NCBI GenBank assembly: GCA_041905405.1 | Contig: JAYRLC010000004.1 | Span: 1 to 64,000, forward strand | Direction: 5' to 3' | DNA from: RAM1 sp041905405 | Lineage (GTDB): Bacteria > Pseudomonadota > Gammaproteobacteria > Burkholderiales > Burkholderiaceae_C | DNA: 64,000 nt | Shown here: positions 1-6,942 of the stretch, in pieces | Numbering within the stretch: the stretch's first letter is position 1 | How the letters are laid out: the number at the start of each line of letters is the position of its first letter | Notes under the pieces: generated by a model | The model's input: only the letters and a program-made list of their open reading frames with translations | Databases searched by the model: none | Told to the model about the DNA's origin: nothing | Position numbers and translations under genes: made by a program

Positions 1-4
1 TCGC

Positions 5-40
5 TGCTTTGAATCGCCAGTTAACTGGCGATTCAAAGCA
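5..40. promoter_or_regulatory. Perfect 36-bp palindrome, possible operator
   Basis: The two 18-base halves are exact reverse complements, centred on GTTAAC between bases 22 and 23. No T-run follows, so it does not look like an intrinsic terminator. It lies about 60 bp before the SRPBCC gene. ArsR-type repressors are often paired with SRPBCC proteins and bind dyads, so an operator is a reasonable inference. No regulator gene is visible inside the window. Confidence 0.5.
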
Positions 41-101
41 ACAGAGCAAGACCAACGCTGGAGTCAGTTAATCTTGCAAACCCGGACTTCTGGAATTTAG
101 A

Positions 102-554
102 TTGGTACGGAAATTGGGGGCAGGTCACTTTGAAATCACCATTCAGGAACAACGCCCCAAGGTCTGGGAAACGATGCTCGGCGCCGAAACCTACAAGGCC
201 TGGGCTTCGGCCTTTTGCGAAGGCACCTACTACACCGGCTCCTGGGCCGAAGGCGCCCGCATCCAGTTCATGGCGCCGTCCGGCGACGGCATGACGTCCG
301 TCATCGCCCAGAACAAGCCGTTCGAGTTTGTCTCCATCCGGCACCTGGGCATGATCGAAAACGGCGTCGAGGACACGTCCAGCGACAAGGTTCGGGCATG
401 GGCGCCCGCGTACGAGAACTACCGGTTTTCGGACGATCCTGCCGGCTGCAAGCTCGTGGTCACGCTGGACACGGCGCCCGACTGGGAGCAGTACATGCTG
501 GACACCTTCCCCAAGGCGCTTGCGCTTCTCAAATCGCTGTGCGAGCAGCAGTAA
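102..554 (+). CDS. SRPBCC (AHSA1/START-like) domain protein
   Basis: About 150 residues form one helix-grip domain. The N-terminus (GHFEITIQEQRPKVWETML) is the typical first strand and helix. A YKAWASAF segment and a C-terminal helix with DWEQYMLDTFPKAL follow. Members bind hydrophobic ligands or act as small cytosolic stress or cyclase-like proteins, and the ligand cannot be told. No ATG lies upstream of the domain. The first possible starts are TTG at 102 and TTG at 114, after an in-frame stop at 69-71, so the start is uncertain. The palindrome at 5-40 may control it. Confidence 0.75.
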   Translation: MVRKLGAGHFEITIQEQRPKVWETMLGAETYKAWASAFCEGTYYTGSWAEGARIQFMAPSGDGMTSVIAQNKPFEFVSIRHLGMIENGVEDTSSDKVRAWAPAYENYRFSDDPAGCKLVVTLDTAPDWEQYMLDTFPKALALLKSLCEQQ

Positions 555-715
555 AGCTGGCAGCAACAAATGCAAATCGATCGCTGGCCCGCTTCTGCCC
601 GCGGCCGCAGCCGCGTGGTGGTCTGTTCGGGCCTGGTGTGGACGGTTGCCAATGTGGAGGGGGACCGCAGGGGTTGGGGTGCCTAGAATCGTGGACCCTA
701 TCGAGAGGCCGCAGC

Positions 716-991
716 ATGATCAGAGAGTTCAGAGACGACGAGCGGGCCTACCTGGGCTGGGTGGCAGACCATCCCGCAGGCTTTGTCGCAAATCTTGAGA
801 AGCGGGGTCAGCGTCCGGAGTACCCTATGGTTCACCACCTGGCCCAGCAGTGCGTATCGAGCCCAAGCAGAGGCAACTACACAACTGCCAAATACTTCAA
901 AGTCTGTTCGGAAAGGCTGGATGAGTTGGAGCACTGGTCCAAATCCAGTTTCGGCCGTGCACTGGTGAGGTGCAGCAAGTGCATGAAGTAG
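716..991 (+). CDS. Small uncharacterised protein, 91 aa
   Basis: I do not recognise a named family. The start is set by ATG 716 with an AGAGG ribosome site about 10 bases upstream and a TAGAAT -10-like element near 682. The protein is charged, with no signal peptide or membrane segment. It has spaced, conserved-looking features: YLGWVADHPAGFVAN, an HHLAQQC segment, YTTAKYFKVCS, a LEHWSK helix, and a terminal CSKC that could bind metal. Similar short domains are, from memory, found alone or next to nuclease domains, but that is only a hint. Confidence 0.55.
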   Translation: MIREFRDDERAYLGWVADHPAGFVANLEKRGQRPEYPMVHHLAQQCVSSPSRGNYTTAKYFKVCSERLDELEHWSKSSFGRALVRCSKCMK

Positions 992-1028
992 TGGAAATCT
1001 CATCCAGTTTCAGCCTAAGGCAATCACG

Positions 1029-1589
1029 ATGACCCAACGCATCATTTCAGCGGTAGCTCTACTGATCGCCCTTTCCGGCTGTGCCAATCTGGCAGTTGTA
1101 TCCGGCTCCACCAATCACGGCGTCGACGGCATTCCTTGTGTGGGAACTGTCGGCAACAGCGTTGACGGCCTCACGGAATCCACCAATCCATCCCTCCTGG
1201 GCAAGGCCCAGATGCCCAGCGGCAAGGGGGGCGTGTGTTCGGCCAAGGTCTTTACGGTCACGGCGCCGGTGGTTCTGTACCGTGTGTTTGACGCAGGCAA
1301 GCCGTACACCAAGTTCGGCGGCTGGTGGTCGTTGAAGCGCCCGGGCAGCTCCAAAGCGGACTATCGGGCGGACAACGCCATCTGCCCCGATTGGAGCAAT
1401 CTGGACCGCGTGACGCAGTGCGAAATCAGGCCGGGTTCGCAGGTCGTGCTGGGCACGACGCAGAGCGCTACATGCGCGGACGGTTCGTTGTACGCCAAGA
1501 CGGCAGTGATCCAGGTTTTTGTACCCAATGATGGCCGGGCAGGAATCATCCACGTCGGCGCATGCGCTGATGATGCAAGCTGGCCCTGA
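1029..1589 (+). CDS. Putative outer-membrane lipoprotein
   Basis: A short basic N-terminus (MTQR) and a hydrophobic stretch lead into a lipobox LSGC, so Cys18 should be lipidated after signal peptidase II cleavage. The 169-residue mature part has several cysteines (VPCVGT-like, GVCSAK, AICPDW, ATCADG, GACADD) suggesting periplasmic disulfides. I recognise no domain. It stands alone between the small 91-aa gene and the GFA gene, and its role is unknown. Confidence 0.65.
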   Translation: MTQRIISAVALLIALSGCANLAVVSGSTNHGVDGIPCVGTVGNSVDGLTESTNPSLLGKAQMPSGKGGVCSAKVFTVTAPVVLYRVFDAGKPYTKFGGWWSLKRPGSSKADYRADNAICPDWSNLDRVTQCEIRPGSQVVLGTTQSATCADGSLYAKTAVIQVFVPNDGRAGIIHVGACADDASWP

Positions 1590-1614
1590 CGTTGCCCCCC
1601 AACCGGAGCACCCC

Positions 1615-2046
1615 ATGCCCCCCTACACCGGCGGCTGCCTCTGCGGCCACATCCGCTACCGCATCACCGCCCAGCCGGGCCTGTCGCGCCTGTGTTGGTG
1701 CCGGGACTGCCAGCGCATCGCGTCCAACGGCACGGCCAACGCCGTGTTTCCTTCTGGCGCGATCGAGATCACCGGCACAACCGCCCTGCACATCAAGACA
1801 GCCGACAGCGGCAACGCGGTCACGCGCCGTTTCTGCCCCGCGTGCGGCTCGCAGCTGTTCTCGGATTCCACGGGCCGTCCCGGCCTGACCGTGGTGCGCC
1901 TGGGCACGCTGGACGATCCTTCGGCCAGCAAGCCCACGGCCAATATCTGGACGGCCAGCGCCCCGGCCTGGGCCTGTTTGGACAGTGCGCTCGACCAGTT
2001 TGCCGGCGGGCCGCCCGCGCCCGCTTCGCCGCCGGCCACGGCGTGA
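1615..2046 (+). CDS. GFA-family (CENP-V/Gfa fold) zinc protein
   Basis: This 143-residue protein carries the zinc pattern of the GFA family: GGCLCG with Cys8 and Cys10, CWCRDC with Cys27, Cys29 and Cys32, and CPACGS with Cys74 and Cys77. The family is named after glutathione-dependent formaldehyde-activating enzyme, but most members have no proven reaction. ATG 1615 is chosen because the zinc motif starts at once after it; longer starts only add a poor leader. No partner gene suggests a substrate. Confidence 0.85.
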   Translation: MPPYTGGCLCGHIRYRITAQPGLSRLCWCRDCQRIASNGTANAVFPSGAIEITGTTALHIKTADSGNAVTRRFCPACGSQLFSDSTGRPGLTVVRLGTLDDPSASKPTANIWTASAPAWACLDSALDQFAGGPPAPASPPATA

Positions 2047-2105
2047 CGCGGGCCGCGGCATAAGCATCCCGCCTTGAGGGGCAGGGCGTCCGTTACCATG
2101 CCTGC

Positions 2106-2852
2106 ATGCCCCTGAACTACGCCCGCAGCCTGACCGACGAGCAGCGCTCGCACCGCGGCGACCGGCACCTGGGGTTTGCGCTGGCCTTTGTGGCGGGCGC
2201 CGCCAACGCCGGTGCCTTTCTGGCGGTGCAGCTGTACACGTCGCACATGACGGGGCTGGTGTCGTCCATGGCCGACCACATTGCGCTGGGCGAAGCCGCG
2301 CTGGCGCTGTCTGCGCTGGGCGCGGTGCTGTCTTTCCTGTTGGGGGCGATGACCTCGGCCTTCATGATCAATGCCGCGCGCGACCGGCACCTGCGCAGCC
2401 GCTACGCGCTGCCCCTGCTGCTGGAGGCCGCGTTGCTGCTGGCCTTTGGCCTGCTGGGTGCGCGGCTGGCGCTGGTGCCGGGCCTGTTCGTGCCAGCCAC
2501 GGTGATGCTGCTGTGCTTCACCATGGGCCTGCAGAACGCCGTGGTCACCAAGATCTCCGGCGCGGCGGTGCGCACCACGCACCTCACGGGCGTGATCACC
2601 GATCTGGGCATCGAGCTGGGCCGCCTGGTGTACCGCCACAGCGCGCTGCCGGGTGATGCGCCGCATCCGCCGGCCAACCGCGCGCGCTTGTCATTGCTGG
2701 GCCTGCTGTGCGTGTTCTTTCTGGCCGGTGGCGTGCTGGGCGCGCTCGGCTTCAAGCACATGGGCTACCTGGCGACGGTGCCGCTGGCGGCGCTGTTGGT
2801 CGTTATCTCGTTCATGCCGGTCGTGGACGATGTGACGCGCAGGACGACATAG
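2106..2852 (+). CDS. DUF1275 (YoaK-like) membrane protein
   Basis: The 248-residue protein has about six hydrophobic segments. It shows the family pattern near the N-terminus (FVAGAANAGAFLAVQLYTSHMTGLVSS) and the second conserved block GLQNAVVTKISGAAVRTTHLTG with ITDLGIELGR. It is an inner-membrane protein. No activity is established for the family, although a transporter role is usually assumed. It ends just before the AT-rich promoter of the first toxin-antitoxin-like module and is not obviously part of it. Confidence 0.85.
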   Translation: MPLNYARSLTDEQRSHRGDRHLGFALAFVAGAANAGAFLAVQLYTSHMTGLVSSMADHIALGEAALALSALGAVLSFLLGAMTSAFMINAARDRHLRSRYALPLLLEAALLLAFGLLGARLALVPGLFVPATVMLLCFTMGLQNAVVTKISGAAVRTTHLTGVITDLGIELGRLVYRHSALPGDAPHPPANRARLSLLGLLCVFFLAGGVLGALGFKHMGYLATVPLAALLVVISFMPVVDDVTRRTT

Positions 2853-2906
2853 ATTTGATTCTCATATTTTACAAAATTGGTATTTTGAATAAAATGAGAA
2901 TCAAAT
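2853..2906. promoter_or_regulatory. Inverted-repeat operator before XRE/AbiEii module 1
   Basis: Two 13-base arms (2853-2865 and 2894-2906) are perfect reverse complements: ATTTGATTCTCAT and its mate, separated by 28 AT-rich bases. The right arm abuts ATG 2907. The sharp drop in GC against both neighbours marks a promoter. By analogy with XRE-regulated toxin-antitoxin operons, this is probably the autoregulatory site bound by the 2907-3386 protein. Confidence 0.6.
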
Positions 2907-3386
2907 ATGCCGTCCAGTGCCCCACCTTCGACCGATGCCCAAGTTCGCCAGATGGCGAGCTTGGGCGCCGCTTTGCGCGCCCGGCGCAAGCAGCTCAAGG
3001 TCAACGCCACCACGGCGGCTGAAGCCGCCGGTCTGTCGCGGCCCACCCTGTACCGGATCGAGAGGGGCGAATCTTCCGTGACTCTGGGCGCGTACGTCGC
3101 CGCTGCTGCCGCGCTGGGGCTGGCGTTCCGGCTGGCTGACCCGCTCGCCGATCCTGGGCCGGGCACGGCGGGCGCGCTGCCGCTGCAGATCATGCTGGCC
3201 GACTACCCCGAACTCAAACGCCTGGCCTGGCAGTTGCAGGGGGTTGAGGCCCTGACGCCGCAAGAGGCGCTCAACCTGTACGAGCGCAACTGGCGCCACG
3301 TGGACACCGCGGCCCTGTCGCCACGCGAACGCACGCTGGTGCAGCAGCTGGCGGCGGCGCTGGGCGGGGGGCATCTGCTTGTTTAG
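2907..3386 (+). CDS. XRE-family HTH regulator, putative antitoxin of module 1
   Basis: The protein has 159 residues. A Cro/C1-type helix-turn-helix spans roughly residues 15-70 (LGAALRARRKQL, then AAEAAGLSRPTLYRIERGES). The C-terminal half is helical and includes LNLYERNWRHVD, a pattern I associate with regulators paired with nucleotidyltransferase toxins. It overlaps the next gene by 8 bp. The likely job is to repress the operon and restrain the AbiEii-type protein. Its HTH is XRE, unlike the winged-helix AbiEi antitoxin of the classical AbiE pair. Confidence 0.75.
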   Translation: MPSSAPPSTDAQVRQMASLGAALRARRKQLKVNATTAAEAAGLSRPTLYRIERGESSVTLGAYVAAAAALGLAFRLADPLADPGPGTAGALPLQIMLADYPELKRLAWQLQGVEALTPQEALNLYERNWRHVDTAALSPRERTLVQQLAAALGGGHLLV

Positions 3387-4077
3387 CCGTCCGCACCATC
3401 GCCGCATCGCCACCGTGCTGCTGATGCTGGACGCCGGCCAGCTCGATGCCTGCGGGTGCCTGTTTGGCGGCGGCACCGCCATGGCGCTGCGCTACGGGGA
3501 ATACCGCGAATCGGTGGACATTGATTTCCTGGTGTCGGACCTGGCCGGATACCGGCAGTTGCGCCAGCAGCTTTCCGGCAGCGCCGGGTTGCAGGCCATC
3601 GCGCGGCCCGGCTGCGTGCTGGAGCAGCTGCGCGAAGTGCGCACGGACCAGTACGGCATCCGTACCGCGTTGCAGGTCGAGGGTGTTCCCATCAAGTTCG
3701 AGATCGTGTTCGAGGCACGCATGACGCTCGACACGCCCGCGGACGCGGACCGCCTGTGCGGTGTGTCCGCGCTGACGCCGCTGGACATGGCCGCAAGCAA
3801 GCTGCTGGCCAACGCCGACCGCTGGGCCGACGCCAGCGTATTCAGCCGCGACCTGATCGACCTGGCCATGATGCAGCCCTCACGCGCCCTGCTGGCACAG
3901 GCGATCGAAAAGGCCGCGCACGCTTATGGCGACAGCATCCGCACATCGCTCGCCAAGGCCATCCAGCACCTGCAGGGCAACCCGCAGCGGCTGCAGCAAT
4001 GCATGGGGCACATGGGCATGACCGAGGCGCCCGCCGTGGTGTGGCGGCGCATCAAGGCGCTGGCGCGTCCGTCATGA
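3379..4077 (+). CDS. AbiEii/AbiGii-type nucleotidyltransferase, putative toxin of module 1
   Basis: The 232-residue protein has the nucleotidyltransferase signature GGGTAMALRYGEYRESVDIDF (Gly-rich loop, then the metal-binding Asp-x-Asp) near residue 36. The family-typical later block is ASKLLANADRW with SRDLIDLAMM near residue 145. Such proteins transfer nucleotides to tRNA or other targets in type IV-like toxin-antitoxin or phage-defence pairs; the target here is unknown. TTG 3379 is the best start: the GGGGG run before it can serve as ribosome site, and the overlap with the regulator suggests coupling. Confidence 0.8.
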   Translation: MFSRPHHRRIATVLLMLDAGQLDACGCLFGGGTAMALRYGEYRESVDIDFLVSDLAGYRQLRQQLSGSAGLQAIARPGCVLEQLREVRTDQYGIRTALQVEGVPIKFEIVFEARMTLDTPADADRLCGVSALTPLDMAASKLLANADRWADASVFSRDLIDLAMMQPSRALLAQAIEKAAHAYGDSIRTSLAKAIQHLQGNPQRLQQCMGHMGMTEAPAVVWRRIKALARPS

Positions 4078-5036
4078 CCGAAGCCGATTTCACCCTCCTG
4101 GCCGCCATCCAGGCCTGGGGCCCGGCCTTCAAGCCGGTCATGGCGGCGTTCAGCAACGCCGGCTATGGCTCCATCTACATGGCGGTGATTGCCTTTGCCT
4201 ACTGGTGCGTGTCGCCGTCGCACGCGCTGCGGTTGTCGGCGTTGCTGCTGCTGTCCAGCTGCATCAACACGCTGATCAAGATCGTCATTCAGGAGCCGCG
4301 GCCGTACTGGGTGCGGCCGGAGCTGTACACGGGCTCCAGCGACACGGCGGCGGGTATGCCGTCGGGGCATGCGCAGTCGGCTGCGGCGTTCTGGGGGCTG
4401 CTCGCGTCGTTCACGCGCCGGCCGTTGTGGTGGGCGGTGTGCCTGTTGATGATCTTCGGCATCTCGGTGTCGCGCATCTACTTCGGCGTTCACTTTCCGT
4501 CGCAGATCGTCGTGGGCGTGGTGCTTGGCCTGGTGCTGCTGCTGCTGTTTCGCCGGGTCGAGGGGCCGGTGTGCCGTGTCTTTCTGGCGCGGAGTCTGGT
4601 TGAACAGCGCCTGGTCCTGCTGGCCGGGTGGCTATTCATCGTGGGGCTGGCGTTTGCGTTGCAGTCGGTGATGGCCGCGGGGTGGACGGTGCCGGCCGAA
4701 TGGGTGGCCCATGCGACCGCCTTGCACCCCGACGTAAAAATTGCGCCGCTGCAGGTCACGTCGCTGGTGCGTGATGCGTCGATATTGCTCGGCCTGTTGC
4801 TGGGGGCCACGGCGTTGCGTGATTTCACTGTGCGCTACGCCGGTCTGCGCACCGCGTTGCTGCGGTTTGTGCCGGGCTTTGTGGTGTTCGCGGTGTTCTG
4901 GCTGGGCACGGGCGCGCTGCTCAAGCCCTTGCCCGAGCATGTGCAGGTCGTGGCCGATGCGCTGCGGGGCCTGCTGGCTGGGCTATGGTTCACGTTGGGT
5001 TGGCCGCTGGCGCTGCGGCGGTTGCTGAAGGCTTGA
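4074..5036 (+). CDS. PAP2-superfamily membrane phosphatase
   Basis: The 320-residue protein has about eight hydrophobic segments. It carries the three PAP2 motifs: KIVIQEPRP, PSGH and SRIYFGVHFPSQ. The last normally reads SRxxxxxHxxxD. Here the final Asp is Gln, as in glucose-6-phosphatase-like members, while the catalytic His residues are kept. It probably dephosphorylates a lipid or isoprenoid phosphate at the membrane. Its ATG overlaps the toxin stop as ATGA, so it is translationally coupled to module 1. That is unusual company for a PAP2 enzyme. Confidence 0.85.
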   Translation: MTEADFTLLAAIQAWGPAFKPVMAAFSNAGYGSIYMAVIAFAYWCVSPSHALRLSALLLLSSCINTLIKIVIQEPRPYWVRPELYTGSSDTAAGMPSGHAQSAAAFWGLLASFTRRPLWWAVCLLMIFGISVSRIYFGVHFPSQIVVGVVLGLVLLLLFRRVEGPVCRVFLARSLVEQRLVLLAGWLFIVGLAFALQSVMAAGWTVPAEWVAHATALHPDVKIAPLQVTSLVRDASILLGLLLGATALRDFTVRYAGLRTALLRFVPGFVVFAVFWLGTGALLKPLPEHVQVVADALRGLLAGLWFTLGWPLALRRLLKA

Positions 5037-5049
5037 CAAAGGCTGCACC

Positions 5050-5616
5050 ATGCTTCTTGCTTTTCTGTTGGTTGCGGTGGCAATCTTCCTCATCTATCTG
5101 TATGTTCTTTTCGCGCTCTGGAAGAGGAAAAAATTCGGATTCCTGATTGCATCTGCAGCAGCCCCTTTGCTGGCCTATCAGGCGCTTCAGTTCTATTGGT
5201 ATGCCCGGTTTGTGCCTGCGCAGCTCGAAATAGCGTATCCGGTGGCTGCCGGCAGTGAGTCTGGCTTCCGTGAAGGTTGCGGCGTAGCGGTCTACAAGTT
5301 GTCTGCGAAGACGCTGGCTGCCATCGAGAAGAAGGGCATCGAAGCCCTTGACTCGGCGACCCAAGCCCGCGGGCATTTGGACGTCGCCGATCGGGATCAT
5401 CATCTCTACACTTACCAGCCATGGAAACAGACGCCCGTACCGCTGAATTGGACCAGTGAAGGAACTTGGCTGATGTGCAGGGTGGTCGGCAGCGAGCTCG
5501 AACGGGAAATCATCGCGGCAGCCAAGCAAGGCGGCGCGTACTACACGACCAAACACGAAGCGCAGTTGCTGGTGATCCCTTCGCTTGGCTATGTTGTGTT
5601 CTCTCACTATGGTTGA
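5050..5616 (+). CDS. Membrane-anchored protein of unknown function
   Basis: Of 188 residues, the first 60 hold two hydrophobic segments flanking a basic loop (WKRKKFG), so it is anchored in the inner membrane with a soluble domain of about 130 residues. The soluble part has two cysteines (EGCGVAVY and LMCRVVGSE) and an acidic, aromatic middle (RDHHLYTYQPW). I recognise no family. It starts 13 bp after the PAP2 stop, so it may share the transcript. Base composition is lower in GC than its neighbours. Confidence 0.6.
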   Translation: MLLAFLLVAVAIFLIYLYVLFALWKRKKFGFLIASAAAPLLAYQALQFYWYARFVPAQLEIAYPVAAGSESGFREGCGVAVYKLSAKTLAAIEKKGIEALDSATQARGHLDVADRDHHLYTYQPWKQTPVPLNWTSEGTWLMCRVVGSELEREIIAAAKQGGAYYTTKHEAQLLVIPSLGYVVFSHYG

Positions 5617-5712
5617 GCTTGCCTGGTTGGCACTGGCGGGGACGTTTGGGGTGCCTCTATTCCTGTGACCATCAACTTGCAGTATAAAAAATATTTAACT
5701 TTGACAGGTTGA

Positions 5713-5742
5713 ATTTATTTGTCAAAATAAAGACAAGTAAAT
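5713..5742. promoter_or_regulatory. Near-palindromic operator before XRE/AbiEii module 2
   Basis: ATTTATTTGTC (5713-5723) faces GACAAGTAAAT (5732-5742), with one mismatch between the 11-base arms. A shorter outer dyad TTTGACA/TGTCAAA lies at 5700-5726. The region 5680-5750 is strikingly AT-rich. It sits 12 bp before ATG 5755 and is the natural autoregulatory site for the XRE protein; this is inferred from position. Confidence 0.55.
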
Positions 5743-5754
5743 CAAACTTTACGC

Positions 5755-6252
5755 ATGCCCATCCTCAATGAGCTCTCGCTGCTGGTCAGGCGTCAGCGGG
5801 CCGAGATGGGGCTGACCCAGAAGCAACTGGCAGCCCTGTCGGGGTTGTCGCGGGTCACGATCAACCAGCTGGAGACCGGACGGATCGCCAACCTGAGCCT
5901 GGTCAATGCCGAGCAACTGGCCAATGTGCTGGGTTACGGGCTGGGTGTGCTGGGCGTGCGCCGGGTGCGGGACGATCTGTCGCGTGCGCTGGACGTGGCG
6001 GCCCGCACGGCCAGCGTCAGTTATGGCGACGCGATTCCCGCGGACACGCTGCGGTCGGCCTTGCTGCAGGGCGTTGTCGCGCCCAGCTACATTCCCCATC
6101 TGCGATCCCTGCTGGATGAAGCGCCCGTGGGTGTGCTGTCGGATGTGGCCCTTCAACTCGAGCGCGAAGACGGCGCGCCGGCCAAGGTGACCTGGCAGAA
6201 GATGCGTGGCCTGGCCACGGCGCTCGGTTGCACGCGGGATCTCTGGTCATGA
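5755..6252 (+). CDS. XRE-family HTH regulator, putative antitoxin of module 2
   Basis: The protein has 165 residues. A Cro/C1 helix-turn-helix occupies residues 8-62 (LLVRRQRAEMGLTQKQLAAL, GLSRVTINQLETGRI). The C-terminal part differs from the regulator at 2907 and ends in WQKMRGLATALGCTRDLWS, with ASVSYGDAIPADTLRSALL in the middle. It is therefore a different antitoxin subfamily. The stop overlaps the toxin start as ATGA. Expected role: operon repression and toxin control. Confidence 0.75.
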   Translation: MPILNELSLLVRRQRAEMGLTQKQLAALSGLSRVTINQLETGRIANLSLVNAEQLANVLGYGLGVLGVRRVRDDLSRALDVAARTASVSYGDAIPADTLRSALLQGVVAPSYIPHLRSLLDEAPVGVLSDVALQLEREDGAPAKVTWQKMRGLATALGCTRDLWS

Positions 6253-6896
6253 CCTTGCCCGATTTCTCGTTGCCTGGCGCCTGGCGGGGACTGCTGGCAC
6301 AGGCGTTCCGGCTTACCGACCACCTCGCCACGGTGGTGGCCGGGCCGGTCTGGAGCTTTGGCGGGGGCACGGTACTGATGCTGCGGCTGAACCATCGCCT
6401 GAGCAAGGACATCGACCTGTTCGTGCCCGACCCACAGTATCTGGGCCATGTCTCGCCGCGCCTGTCGGATGTGGCTGAAGCACTGACGACCGACTACGAG
6501 GAGGGCGCGGAGTACACCAAACTTTTCCTGCCCGAGGGCGAGATCGACATCGTCGTGGGGACGCCGTTGACCGCAGTCCCCTGGGATCTCGTGCAATACA
6601 AGGGCCGCGATATCCGGGTCGAAACCAGCGCTGAAATCATCGCCAAAAAGATGCACCACCGCGGCTACATGGCCAAGGCACGGGACCTGTTCGACCTGTG
6701 CGCGGTGGCCGAGCTTGACCCGCAGGCGATCGCTGTGGCGCGGCCGTTCATGGTGCGTCATGCGCAGGCATTTTTGCAGCGTCTGGTGGATCGCCATGAT
6801 CTGGCGCGCACCGAATTCGACAGGATCGACCGGCTGGCGTACGACCGGTCCTTTGACGATTGCCTGCTGTTGGCTGAAGACGTGTTGCGCGGATAG
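6249..6896 (+). CDS. AbiEii-type nucleotidyltransferase, putative toxin of module 2
   Basis: The 215-residue protein has a clear nucleotidyltransferase core: WSFGGGTVLMLRLNHRLSKD followed by IDLFV (Asp-x-Asp-like metal site), then EIDIVVG. The block AEIIAKKMHHRGYMAKARDL with FDLCAV is diagnostic of the AbiEii family. ATG 6249 overlaps the regulator stop by 4 bases. It shares only these motifs with the module 1 toxin, so the two are unlikely to be a recent duplication. The cellular target is not shown by the sequence. Confidence 0.8.
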   Translation: MTLPDFSLPGAWRGLLAQAFRLTDHLATVVAGPVWSFGGGTVLMLRLNHRLSKDIDLFVPDPQYLGHVSPRLSDVAEALTTDYEEGAEYTKLFLPEGEIDIVVGTPLTAVPWDLVQYKGRDIRVETSAEIIAKKMHHRGYMAKARDLFDLCAVAELDPQAIAVARPFMVRHAQAFLQRLVDRHDLARTEFDRIDRLAYDRSFDDCLLLAEDVLRG

Positions 6897-6907
6897 GCGG
6901 CGCATGG

Positions 6908-6928
6908 ATTGCGGGTCGAGCCCGCAAT
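6908..6928. terminator. Hairpin between convergent genes, REP-like or terminator
   Basis: ATTGCGGG and CCCGCAAT pair perfectly around a 5-base loop, in the 46-bp gap between the module 2 toxin and the leftward SMP-30 gene. There is no T-run on either side. It could end transcription from both directions or be one copy of a dispersed short repeat; the wording of the hairpin (ATTGCGGGTC..) resembles common proteobacterial intergenic repeats. Confidence 0.4.
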
Positions 6929-6942
6929 GACGCAGGCCCTGT

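Noticed and set aside
33..575. 180-codon minus-strand frame over the SRPBCC gene
   Set aside because: It is a shadow of the plus-strand gene, whose translation shows a coherent SRPBCC domain.
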